This document shows, in pieces, positions 51,795-59,181 of a stretch of 64,000 nt of DNA. Below the pieces are notes generated by a model that was not told the DNA's origin, did no database searches, and worked only from the letters and a program-made list of their open reading frames with translations. Origin of the DNA: Bdellovibrio bacteriovorus (GTDB lineage Bacteria; Bdellovibrionota; Bdellovibrionia; Bdellovibrionales; Bdellovibrionaceae); NCBI RefSeq assembly GCF_001592745.1, contig NZ_LUKD01000007.1:27567-91566 (forward strand), given 5' to 3'. The translations under genes and the position numbers were made by a program. Each line of letters begins with the position of its first letter. The first letter of the stretch is position 1.

Positions 51795-53743
51795 AGATTC
51801 AGTACTCTCTCTTCGATACTTTGTTAGAACCCGTGTTTGTTCTAAATGCCGAACAAAAGGTCGTCTATTGCAATGAAACGGCAGCCATTGTCGCCGGCCT
51901 TTCTATTCGCAAAATCACACGCGGGATGAAGTTTGGTGAACTCTTTGCTTTTAGCGAGCCGATTGATGGTTTAGACAAGCTCATTGAAATCTGTGATGCC
52001 ACTCCCTACAAAGAAGTGAATTTCAAAAGCTCTCAAGGTGGCGAAGGAAAAATCCAAATCACTCTGCAACCTATTTTTGATTCAATGGGTGATAAAAACT
52101 GGATTGTTTTCGTGCGTGACGTGACACTAGAAGAACGTCTGCAGAAAAAATACCGGGCTGAACTTGAACAAAAAGAAGATGTCATCAAAGCCCTTGAAGA
52201 TGCCAAGTTGCAACTTGAAAACTACAGTAAAAACTTGGAACAAATGGTTGCAGACCGCACCCGTGAATTATCCCGTTTGAATCAGACCATGTCAGCCTTA
52301 CTCGACAGTTTGGGCCAAGGTTTCTTTATCTTTAATGCCGATGGAAAAATCTTGGATGTCTCTTCAAAAGCCTGCGAAAGCACGGTGGAATGCAAACCTG
52401 ATGGTCAGCTTATTTGGGATGTTTTAAAACTTCCAGAAAACAAAGTCGAAGGTTTCAAGAAGTGGATGCAAACCCTGTTCATGGAGATGCTGCCATTTGA
52501 AGATCTTTCTCCGTTGGGTCCAACGACCTACCCGCACTCTGCAAACCGCAATATTGCCTTAGAATACCACCCGCTTCGTTCTAGCGAAGGAGCGATGGAA
52601 GGTGTCGTTGTTGTTGCTTCCGATATCACTTCACTGATTGAAGCGCAAAAACAAGCAGAGACAGAAAAAGAACACGCCAAACTGATCATCAACATGATCA
52701 AGTCGAAACGCGAAATCCATCGCTTTATCCAAGAAGCACAAGGTCTGTTGATCTCGGTGCGAGAAGAGGTCTCTAAGGACCAAGCTCCTTATGATACAGA
52801 AACTCTGTTCCGCCATCTTCATACTCTGAAGGGAGGCGCGGCGCTCTTTTCCATTAAAGAAGTGGCCGAAGCCTGTCATCAAGGTGAAACGTTGCTGGCT
52901 GAACTTAAAGACAACTGGACTCATCCCGCCTTTATTTCATTACGTGCAAAATGTTTTGAGATCGAAGAGTATTTCTTTAAGTTCTTAGACGAAACAAAAG
53001 AAATCTTGGGGTCTTCGGCCCTTCCTGAAGAACGTCAAATTGAAATTGCCATCAGTAAGTTGAATGATATTGCTCGTAAAGTCGGTTCATTGCCTGGGGG
53101 CGGACACGTCGCGCAGGAACTTCTTTTAGAACTGGCGATGGAGCCTGTATCTCGTTTCGTTGAACCTTACAACGATGTGATGCTCCGCTTGGCCGAAAAA
53201 ATCGATAAGATGATGGCGCCATTGAAGATCAACAATGGCAACGTTATGGTCATTCCTGAAATTTACAACTCGCTCTTTGCTACTCTGGTTCATGCTTTCA
53301 GAAATGCTGTGGATCATGGAATCGAAATTCCCGATGCGCGTATTGACGCCGGCAAACCTGCAGAGGGCCAGGTCGAAGTGAGTTTTGAAATTCAACCTCA
53401 CCCTCTTCAACCGAAATTCTTGATCAAAATTCAAGATGACGGTGCCGGCATTGATCCACAAAAGATTCGTGAAAAATTGGCGAAGCGCTTAGTGGATACG
53501 AAGAACAAAACCGATGAACAAGTCATTCAGCACATCTTTGATAGCCAGTTTTCAACTCGCGAACAAGTGACAGATATTTCCGGTCGCGGTGTGGGCATGG
53601 ACGCTATTAAAGTCGCGGCAGAAGATCTGCAAGGTCGCGTGTGGGTGGAATCGAAAGTGGGAGTGGGCTCTACCCTCTTTGTCGAAGTTCCCTACATCAC
53701 GGAGTTCAAAAAAGACACTCGCAAAACTCCAGCAGCAGCTTAA
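51791..53743 (+). CDS. PAS-Hpt-HATPase hybrid histidine kinase (CheA-like core)
   Basis: 650 residues, cytoplasmic. Two PAS-like domains (about 6-110 and 165-280) flank a long coiled coil (about 113-162). An Hpt domain with phosphorylatable His344 (RHLHTLKGGA) follows, then a HATPase_c (N box HAFRNAVDHGIEIPD, G1 DDGAGID, G2 GRGVGMD). This is the CheA P1 and P4 arrangement, but without CheW-like P5, CheY-binding P2 or receiver domain, so the output regulator is encoded elsewhere; a CheY lies at 56340. Start ATG overlaps the FecR stop (ATGA). Confident domain assignment, unknown signal. Confidence 0.86.
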   Translation: MKIQYSLFDTLLEPVFVLNAEQKVVYCNETAAIVAGLSIRKITRGMKFGELFAFSEPIDGLDKLIEICDATPYKEVNFKSSQGGEGKIQITLQPIFDSMGDKNWIVFVRDVTLEERLQKKYRAELEQKEDVIKALEDAKLQLENYSKNLEQMVADRTRELSRLNQTMSALLDSLGQGFFIFNADGKILDVSSKACESTVECKPDGQLIWDVLKLPENKVEGFKKWMQTLFMEMLPFEDLSPLGPTTYPHSANRNIALEYHPLRSSEGAMEGVVVVASDITSLIEAQKQAETEKEHAKLIINMIKSKREIHRFIQEAQGLLISVREEVSKDQAPYDTETLFRHLHTLKGGAALFSIKEVAEACHQGETLLAELKDNWTHPAFISLRAKCFEIEEYFFKFLDETKEILGSSALPEERQIEIAISKLNDIARKVGSLPGGGHVAQELLLELAMEPVSRFVEPYNDVMLRLAEKIDKMMAPLKINNGNVMVIPEIYNSLFATLVHAFRNAVDHGIEIPDARIDAGKPAEGQVEVSFEIQPHPLQPKFLIKIQDDGAGIDPQKIREKLAKRLVDTKNKTDEQVIQHIFDSQFSTREQVTDISGRGVGMDAIKVAAEDLQGRVWVESKVGVGSTLFVEVPYITEFKKDTRKTPAAA

Positions 53744-53764
53744 AAAGTTCTTACTATCAAATAC

Positions 53765-53792
53765 AAAAAGGCATCCGCACGGATGCCTTTTT
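53765..53792. terminator. Rho-independent terminator
   Basis: 13-bp stem AAAAAGGCATCCG / CGGATGCCTTTTT followed by TTGTTTT, between the convergent kinase gene and the YcnI-like gene. T-runs on both strands allow bidirectional action. Confidence 0.88.
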
Positions 53793-53813
53793 TGTTTTCA
53801 GCACGAGCCAATT

Positions 53814-54293
53814 TTAATGAGCGCCGGTCGCTGGGGTGATTTTCAATGACGGCGCGGGTGCCAGTAACGAATGTTCGTCTTGACCCAGTACAGGAACGTC
53901 CGCCCAATTAATTTGTCCGCTTTCACAGGTTTGAAGAACTTTGAAATAAAGAGTGCTTCCTGCTGCCGCCATGATTTTTCCACGAAAAACAAATTCATCG
54001 TAATGAGCATCGGCCAAGCGTCCACCAGAAAAGCGAATCTCTTCAATTTGTCCCAAATCATTTTGAACAGTCTCGACATTCCAGCCTGGCTTAGGCATAG
54101 GTTTCGGAGTTACAAATCCTTTAGGAATCGAGATATGGACCGCCGTCGTGGGTGAGCCCTCACAACCATGAGGAACACGCGCCACTGCTTTATAGTAGCT
54201 ACCCGCCGCTGCACTCGGAACTTCGAAAGAGACATGGCCGTGAGCCGAAATGGATGCGATTATAGTAGATAAAAAAAGAAAAGACTTAAACAA
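53814..54293 (-). CDS. YcnI-like (DUF1775) exported copper-related protein
   Basis: 159 residues, signal peptide (IIASISA|HGHVSFE). The YcnI fold is recognisable: mature N-terminal His followed by HVSFEVPSAAAGSYYKAVARVPHGCEG, ISIPKGFVTPKPMPKPGW and FRGKIMAAAGSTLYFKVLQTC. In the family the N-terminal His binds Cu(II). A C-terminal anchor typical of Gram-positive relatives is absent, so it should be free in the periplasm. Start is TTG at 54293, supported by the strong AAGGAGGTG six bases upstream, which lies within a hairpin (see next). No neighbouring CopC/CopD seen. Confidence 0.83.
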   Translation of the reverse strand: MFKSFLFLSTIIASISAHGHVSFEVPSAAAGSYYKAVARVPHGCEGSPTTAVHISIPKGFVTPKPMPKPGWNVETVQNDLGQIEEIRFSGGRLADAHYDEFVFRGKIMAAAGSTLYFKVLQTCESGQINWADVPVLGQDEHSLLAPAPSLKITPATGAH

Positions 54294-54297
54294 AGAA

Positions 54298-54314
54298 CAC
54301 CTCCTTAAGAGGTG
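54298..54314 (-). promoter_or_regulatory. Shine-Dalgarno-masking hairpin before the YcnI-like gene
   Basis: On the minus strand CACCTCTTAAGGAGGTG folds into a 6-bp stem (CACCTC/GAGGTG, loop TTAAG) that contains most of the ribosome-binding site AAGGAGGTG, just before the TTG start at 54293. It could act as a translational on/off switch, for example heat- or protein-controlled; this is an inference. Confidence 0.5.
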
Positions 54315-54403
54315 CTATTTGTATGTCAGTCTAAATGCATTTCCAATGCCGCCATTTGTTGCGGCCCTTGTTTTTGTCATTTTACTGCTCCGCCTACGAA
54401 GTT

Positions 54404-54856
54404 CTATTCAACAGTACCTTCTGAACCCATGTTGCCCGTGTTTCCTTTTTCGCGTCCCATTCCGGTGCCGGTTTCAGCGGGTGTTTTATTTTTCTCGTCG
54501 AAACTTTCTGCACGTGAAGTGGTGGGACCAGGAACTTTCTTTTTCTTCTTAGCTGTTTTGGATTTTGCATCTGGCGTTGTGGGATCTTGATAGCCTCCAC
54601 CGGCGGTGCCAGTTCCTGTCTGGCGACTTTCGCCAATAGAATCTCTTTCATGTCCTGAAGAACTTGGACTGTTGGGATCCGTTTCTGCTTGAGTCTTCGT
54701 CGTACGAGCGTCATAGCCTTTTTTAGGTTTATTTTTCGCCTCTGACGAACGAGTGGCTTCCGTCTGTGTCGTTGATGAAGAAGATGCACCTTCGTCGATG
54801 GCCCATCCCGATGAACATAACAACGCCGTCACCGCGGCCGTGATTGCTGTCTTCAT
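54404..54856 (-). CDS. Small secreted low-complexity protein (paralogue of next upstream gene)
   Basis: 150 residues. Signal peptide (MKTAITAAVTALLCSSGWA|I), then a hydrophilic Ser/Thr/Gly/Lys-rich, probably disordered chain with a basic centre (KSKTAKKKKKVPGP) and the tail GNMGSEGTVE. The upstream gene has the same size and a related tail (GTMGTEGTTE), so the two look like tandem duplicates. AAAGGAG precedes the ATG at 54856. Function unknown; extracellular or periplasmic structural role is possible. Confidence 0.65.
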   Translation of the reverse strand: MKTAITAAVTALLCSSGWAIDEGASSSSTTQTEATRSSEAKNKPKKGYDARTTKTQAETDPNSPSSSGHERDSIGESRQTGTGTAGGGYQDPTTPDAKSKTAKKKKKVPGPTTSRAESFDEKNKTPAETGTGMGREKGNTGNMGSEGTVE

Positions 54857-54946
54857 ACAAACTCCTTTAAGAGTGACAGAGAACTTGCTTTGAGCCAGGC
54901 CCAAAGCAAGTTCGTTTTATTGCTCGGTCTCGTATCTGAGTGTGAG

Positions 54947-55360
54947 TTACTCAGTTGTGCCTTCTGTGCCCATAGTTCCAGAGCCGCTAGAATCCGTTCT
55001 AGTGCCAGAACCCGTGGCAGATCCTGTTGAATCTGAAGTACCTCTGTTCATGCTGCCTGTGGATTCACTTTCGTAACCACTTGCATCCGCTCTGTTAGAG
55101 CTTTTTTTGGCTTTCTTTTTATCTCGCTCTTGGCGTTCAATTTCCGACGCCACAGAGCCAGATGGTGATGAACTTGACGACATGTCAGCGGAATCAGACG
55201 TGCCTGTTCCCGATCCTGATGTTGCCGTATCAGTATGAGCGCCTGAACCTGTGCCCGTCGACGAACCGGTACTTGAGCTTGAGCCCGAACCGGAGCCGGC
55301 TGCAAAGGCAGAGCCCGAAACCATCATGGCCGTAGCCACTAAGACTGTTAGTAATTTCAT
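54947..55360 (-). CDS. Small secreted Gly/Ser/Thr-rich protein
   Basis: 137 residues. Signal peptide (MKLLTVLVATAMMVSGSAFA|A) followed by a (G/S/T)n-rich chain, a charged stretch (EIERQERDKKKAKKS) and the tail GTMGTEGTTE. Low complexity makes it hard to classify. Upstream of its tandem relative. GGAGGATGAT precedes the ATG at 55360. Confidence 0.65.
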   Translation of the reverse strand: MKLLTVLVATAMMVSGSAFAAGSGSGSSSSTGSSTGTGSGAHTDTATSGSGTGTSDSADMSSSSSPSGSVASEIERQERDKKKAKKSSNRADASGYESESTGSMNRGTSDSTGSATGSGTRTDSSGSGTMGTEGTTE

Positions 55361-55477
55361 ATCATCCTCCTTTGCGAGAGATGGTTGAGCCCATCCTGCA
55401 CCACCCATGGGAGGCATTCAAATTTTTCAAAATTTTCTGAGTGAAAACATAGAATATTTCTGAAGAAAGACGAGTCG

Positions 55478-55497
55478 GGCCCGCTTTAAGACGGGCC
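55478..55497 (-). terminator. Hairpin after DUF3750 gene (weak terminator)
   Basis: GGCCCG / CGGGCC stem with an eight-base loop lies just after the stop of the DUF3750 gene; the T-run is interrupted, so efficiency is uncertain. Confidence 0.45.
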
Positions 55498-55512
55498 GAA
55501 AATTGCGGATTA

Positions 55513-56235
55513 TTAAAAGGCCTTGTCCTTCATCCCCACCCTTCCCACCATAGGAAGTTTTAAAGCGGGACGAAGAAAATCGACGCCGAAGTTAAGTCCT
55601 AAAAGATTCAACTCCACACCTTCATTCAAGCCGACGGTAAAACCAAATAGGCCGAACAACGAAAATTGCACACCGGTTTTGGCTTCACTCCAACCCACGA
55701 CGTCACCTTGATTAATCCAGTCTTTTCCAATAGCGGTCGGTGGAAGCTCTACTTTCAATTCCGGCACATTGCGAATAATGTGCGAGATAAAAGTGTTGCT
55801 GTTGGGGCCCGGGTAAGCTCGGTACGTGTTTTTATATGCATAGTTCGCGGCTAAGTTGGCAATTTGTGGAATCGCTTTTTCCGCTTCTTCTCCGCGCAGA
55901 TCTTCCAGCAATTCAGGGCGCGCCCCAAACCAGTGGCGATCCGGAATATCTTTTTGTACGACGACCGCTTCTTGCCCGCGACGCACGCGCCAGCCAATCA
56001 CATGATAAGTCGTATACTCGTTCGCATTTTTTGCTTTCGTCGCAATCCAAGAGTGCACGGCAAAATAACCGCGCCAATCCACGGTGCGAGCGGCATACAC
56101 TTGCACCACCGCACGTTTTTCAGAGTGAGGATCTGGCGCAATGCCGGCGCTATCACGGGTAGCCGTTCGCCAGTCTTGAGCAAAGGAATTTGAAAATGCA
56201 AAAAAGCCCACGAAAAATGAGAACAGTTTTTTCAT
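55513..56235 (-). CDS. DUF3750 exported protein
   Basis: 240 residues with signal peptide (FFVGFFAFSNSFA|Q). The mature part matches DUF3750: DWRTATRDSAGIAPDP, VVQVYAARTVDWRGYFAVHSWIATK, YHVIGWRVRRG, DRHWFGARPELLEDLRGEEAEKAI, YPGPNSNTFISHI and LPPTAIGKDW. Conserved His/Trp/Asn residues suggest an enzyme of unknown kind. The ATG at 56235 is taken, although its Shine-Dalgarno is poor; an ATG six codons upstream with GGGGGAA is an alternative. Confidence 0.78.
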   Translation of the reverse strand: MKKLFSFFVGFFAFSNSFAQDWRTATRDSAGIAPDPHSEKRAVVQVYAARTVDWRGYFAVHSWIATKAKNANEYTTYHVIGWRVRRGQEAVVVQKDIPDRHWFGARPELLEDLRGEEAEKAIPQIANLAANYAYKNTYRAYPGPNSNTFISHIIRNVPELKVELPPTAIGKDWINQGDVVGWSEAKTGVQFSLFGLFGFTVGLNEGVELNLLGLNFGVDFLRPALKLPMVGRVGMKDKAF

Positions 56236-56306
56236 GAAGTTATTATGAGACATTTCCCCCGGATTGGGGAAAAAATGTTGGGAGTTTTCCTCGAAAAGAA
56301 AACTAA

Positions 56307-56332
56307 AAGACCTCAAGGTCGCTTGAGGTCTT
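56307..56332 (-). terminator. Rho-independent terminator of the cheY-like gene
   Basis: 11-bp perfect stem AAGACCTCAAG / CTTGAGGTCTT with loop of four bases and T-rich run on the minus strand, directly after the CheY-like gene and before the DUF3750 gene. Confidence 0.85.
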
Positions 56333-56339
56333 AAAGAAT

Positions 56340-56747
56340 TTAAGCTTTGTTGTGCTTAGCATAAGCCGCTTTCAGCTTATCTTCGAAAATCTTCGCTGAA
56401 AACGGTTTCACGATGTATTGAGAAACACCGGCAAGAACGGCTTCTGTCACTTGATCGCGTTCTGATTCCGACGTCAAAAGAACAAACGGAAGATTCGCCC
56501 ACTCTGCTGTCGCACGAACTTGCTTCAGCAGATCAAGACCTTTCATCTTCGGCATATTCCAGTCAGAAATAACCAGTTGAAATTGAGTTCCTGGAGAGTT
56601 GTGTTGTAAAAGAAGTTTCAAACCTTCTTCGCCGTCTCCAGCTTCTTGGATGTTTTTATAGCCCATCGCTTTTAGTGTATTCTTCACGAGATCACGAATG
56701 GACGGCATGTCGTCGATAACTAAAATGCGGGTTTCAAGAGGAAACAT
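56340..56747 (-). CDS. Stand-alone CheY-like response regulator
   Basis: 135-residue single receiver domain. Conserved acidic residues D12/D13, phospho-acceptor D62 (VISDWNMP), T92 (VLLTSE) and K114 (YIVKPF) are all present, as is a Trp before the conserved NMPKMKGLDLL. Such CheYs serve as motor-binding or relay regulators. The Hpt-HATPase kinase at 51791-53743 has no receiver of its own, so this CheY is a candidate partner. A terminator follows. Confidence 0.9.
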   Translation of the reverse strand: MFPLETRILVIDDMPSIRDLVKNTLKAMGYKNIQEAGDGEEGLKLLLQHNSPGTQFQLVISDWNMPKMKGLDLLKQVRATAEWANLPFVLLTSESERDQVTEAVLAGVSQYIVKPFSAKIFEDKLKAAYAKHNKA

Positions 56748-56809
56748 AGTTGGGACTCCTGTAAAGCTCTTCCCATTTTAGAAAAGCTCACAGGAATCTC
56801 AAAGAATCT

Positions 56810-57688
56810 TTACAACCCTAGACTTTGTGCTGGTGCAAGCCACAGGTAATCTGCACGAGGTCCGTCTTGAACTGACGGTTGGATTTCAACCGCGATCTCG
56901 TCCTCTTCCATTCCCAGAGTATTGATCTGGGAGAATGTCACAATAGGTGTGTTCGGCAAGCGAGCACGCAAACGGTCGGGAAGGCCTCCGCCGTATTGGA
57001 CGTGAAATTCGCCAACGACAATCACCAGGACTTGATCGGGATGAGTCTTTATAAAGTCGGCCGCTTTCCAGGCCATCGTATCATCCCAAATGGACTGAGC
57101 GGCGAAATAGCGCTCCCCTGCTTCTGGCGTTGGCAAATGAGGCATCATGCTTAAGAAGCGACGTTTGTAACTATCACGCCCCAAAGTGAAGTTTGGAGGC
57201 AGCATCGCCTTCTCGTCCGCTGAAAGTCCTTCAAGGCCTTTCTTTGCCGCAGAGCTCGTCACACTGCGCGGAGCATTTAAAGCCAAAGTTAAAGCGCCTT
57301 CCGTTAAGTTCGGAAATAAAGCCTGAGAGCGATAATAATCATAAGAGGGGCTTCCCCACTGAATAGCTTTTAGAAACTCGGGCTCGGTCACTGTTCCTGC
57401 TCGGTAGGCATCAACTAAGTGCTGATGAGTATATGTAAAAAATTCCAGTCCCACAGAGACCTTCAAACCTTGAGTCCGCAGGGCCTGCATAACAGCGACC
57501 TGTTGGTCACGGTGTTGAACAAATCCGTGGTTTTCTCCGATAACAACAATGCTGCCAGGGCGGACCGAAGCCACAGATTCTTGCAAAGTCATGGGAGCTA
57601 GGTCGCTTCCCCGCAAAATGCCTTCAGATTGGGCATGGGCGCAGGCCGACATCAGGATGGAGATCAGAAAAAGGCTCCAAGTCTTCAT
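56810..57688 (-). CDS. ChaN-family (DUF399, haem-binding-type) lipoprotein
   Basis: 292 residues with lipoprotein signal (LMSAC, Cys16). Family features are IVVIGENHGFVQHRDQQVAVMQAL (ChaN has a GE-H loop), VGLEFFTYTHQHLVDAY, WDDTMAWKAADFI and VVGEFHVQYGGGLPDRL. ChaN of Campylobacter binds two haems at a dimer interface; other relatives have EreA/ChaN-like hydrolase folds. Outer-membrane anchoring and iron/haem acquisition is a likely role. The ATG at 57688, preceded by GAGGAG, is preferred over the extended upstream frame. Confidence 0.82.
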   Translation of the reverse strand: MKTWSLFLISILMSACAHAQSEGILRGSDLAPMTLQESVASVRPGSIVVIGENHGFVQHRDQQVAVMQALRTQGLKVSVGLEFFTYTHQHLVDAYRAGTVTEPEFLKAIQWGSPSYDYYRSQALFPNLTEGALTLALNAPRSVTSSAAKKGLEGLSADEKAMLPPNFTLGRDSYKRRFLSMMPHLPTPEAGERYFAAQSIWDDTMAWKAADFIKTHPDQVLVIVVGEFHVQYGGGLPDRLRARLPNTPIVTFSQINTLGMEEDEIAVEIQPSVQDGPRADYLWLAPAQSLGL

Positions 57689-57845
57689 AAATACTCCTCG
57701 AAGATCGTCAATAGACGTGAATTTGCCTGTTGAAGTTTCCTTTTTCTTTTGATACCTTGAGCCCCTTTGAAAAGGTATTGTCATTTTTTCCATATTACGC
57801 ATGGCAGTACAAATGATTTAAAAGGTTCTATTAAGGGGCATTGCA

Positions 57846-58025
57846 ATGGCAAAAAAGTCAGGAAGAATCATCATCACTCTTGAGTGCACTGAAGCTCGCG
57901 CTGAAGGCAAACCTGTTTCTCGTTACACTACGACTAAGAACAAAACTAAGACTCCAGGTCGTCTTGAAAAGAAGAAATACAATCCAAACTTGAAACGTCA
58001 CACAGTTCACAGAGAAACTAAGTAA
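57846..58025 (+). CDS. rpmG: 50S ribosomal protein L33
   Basis: 59 residues: [26 protein letters not shown] and [17 protein letters not shown], a typical L33 lacking the zinc-binding CxxC pairs (only one Cys), so it belongs to the zinc-independent type. The stop TAA shares bases with the ATG of dcd (TAATG). It starts the operon rpmG-dcd-lipoprotein. Too short for some gene finders. Confidence 0.92.
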   Translation: MAKKSGRIIITLECTEARAEGKPVSRYTTTKNKTKTPGRLEKKKYNPNLKRHTVHRETK

Positions 58026-58561
58026 TGATTCTTACGGATCAGCAGATTCTCGAATGTATGGAACAAGGGTCTATTAAAGTAGAGCCCTTCCGCAGAGAGT
58101 GCCTAGGAACGAACTCTTATGATGTTCACTTGGGTAAAACACTCGCTGTCTATGAAGAGAAGACGCTGGACGCAAGAAAGCATAACAAGATTCGCACCTT
58201 TGAAATTCCTGAAGAGGGTTATGTCCTTATGCCTGACACCCTCTATCTTGGCGTGACTTTGGAGTATACTGAGACTCTGAAGCATGTCCCATTTTTAGAA
58301 GGTAAATCGAGTGTCGGTCGCCTAGGTATTGATATCCACGCTACGGCGGGTAAGGGCGACGTTGGTTTCTGCAATTATTGGACTCTGGAAATTTCGGTAA
58401 AACAGCCGGTTCGTGTTTATACTGGCATGCCGATTGGGCAGTTGATATACTTTGAAGTGAAGGGCGATATTTTAACGTCTTACAACGTTAAGCCTTCAGC
58501 GAAGTATAATGACAAGAAACCCATTCCAGTAGAGTCAATGATGTGGAAAAACTCATTCTAA
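58025..58561 (+). CDS. dcd: dCTP deaminase
   Basis: 178-residue enzyme that converts dCTP to dUTP (dUMP precursor). Trimeric dUTPase-like fold with the signature FLEGKSSVGRLGIDIHATAGKGDVGF (about 90-115), the active-site Arg/Ser motif GKSSVGR and EISVKQPVRVYTGMPIGQLIYFEV. Starts in TAATG after rpmG, and its last 19 bases overlap the following lipoprotein gene. Confidence 0.93.
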   Translation: MILTDQQILECMEQGSIKVEPFRRECLGTNSYDVHLGKTLAVYEEKTLDARKHNKIRTFEIPEEGYVLMPDTLYLGVTLEYTETLKHVPFLEGKSSVGRLGIDIHATAGKGDVGFCNYWTLEISVKQPVRVYTGMPIGQLIYFEVKGDILTSYNVKPSAKYNDKKPIPVESMMWKNSF

Positions 58562-59181
58562 AATCGTTTCTAGCTTTAAGTTTTCTAACGATCGCTGCTT
58601 GTTCGCCTGCTGAAGTCACCGATGTGTCCGGTATTGATTCTAATACGGCTATCAGTGGTTCTTTTCAGGAATACGATGCCAACAAGATTCAAGGTATCGG
58701 TACGATTCGTTTTACAACGGTTCTTCCCGTTTCTTCAAGCCGTTCTCTGGCCTTAAAAACATCCTTAGACAATGTCTCAAGCAGCTGGGTATCGACGGTA
58801 TTCTATTCGTCTAATGCCGCGATTCCTAGCACGAATGGTGTGGCAGTGACTTTCACCCGCTCAGGCGCTAGCGTGACCGCGCAGATTTCCATTAACGGAA
58901 ACTCTTCGATGGTGTCTTCTTCTCGTTTGACCTTTTTGGTTCCAACGGCTTTGGATTTGATTGTCGAAGTTCACAATGTGAACTCAAAAGCGCGCGTTTT
59001 GATCTGGCGTCGTGATCAGATTACTTATTCCCCGACGGCTGCCGATGTTGATACCGATCGCTCGGGCGACCTGGTATCTTCTCTGCCAACGCAAACAGGT
59101 GGTGGCGGCTTCGTGGGTTTGATTATTCAAAACTCTACTGTGACTGCTGCACGGGTTGATTTACAGAAAGTATTGGATTAA
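58543..59181 (+). CDS. Lipoprotein of unknown function
   Basis: 212 residues. Start is GTG at 58543 in the last codons of dcd. Signal peptide with lipobox TIAAC (Cys20) and a beta-rich mature part (TIRFTTVLPVSSS, TVFYSSN, GASVTAQISING) compatible with a beta-sandwich; VDTDRSGDL is Asp-rich and could bind Ca. The 3' end overlaps the convergent EF-hand lipoprotein gene by 47 bases. No family recognised. Confidence 0.68.
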   Translation: MEKLILKSFLALSFLTIAACSPAEVTDVSGIDSNTAISGSFQEYDANKIQGIGTIRFTTVLPVSSSRSLALKTSLDNVSSSWVSTVFYSSNAAIPSTNGVAVTFTRSGASVTAQISINGNSSMVSSSRLTFLVPTALDLIVEVHNVNSKARVLIWRRDQITYSPTAADVDTDRSGDLVSSLPTQTGGGGFVGLIIQNSTVTAARVDLQKVLD

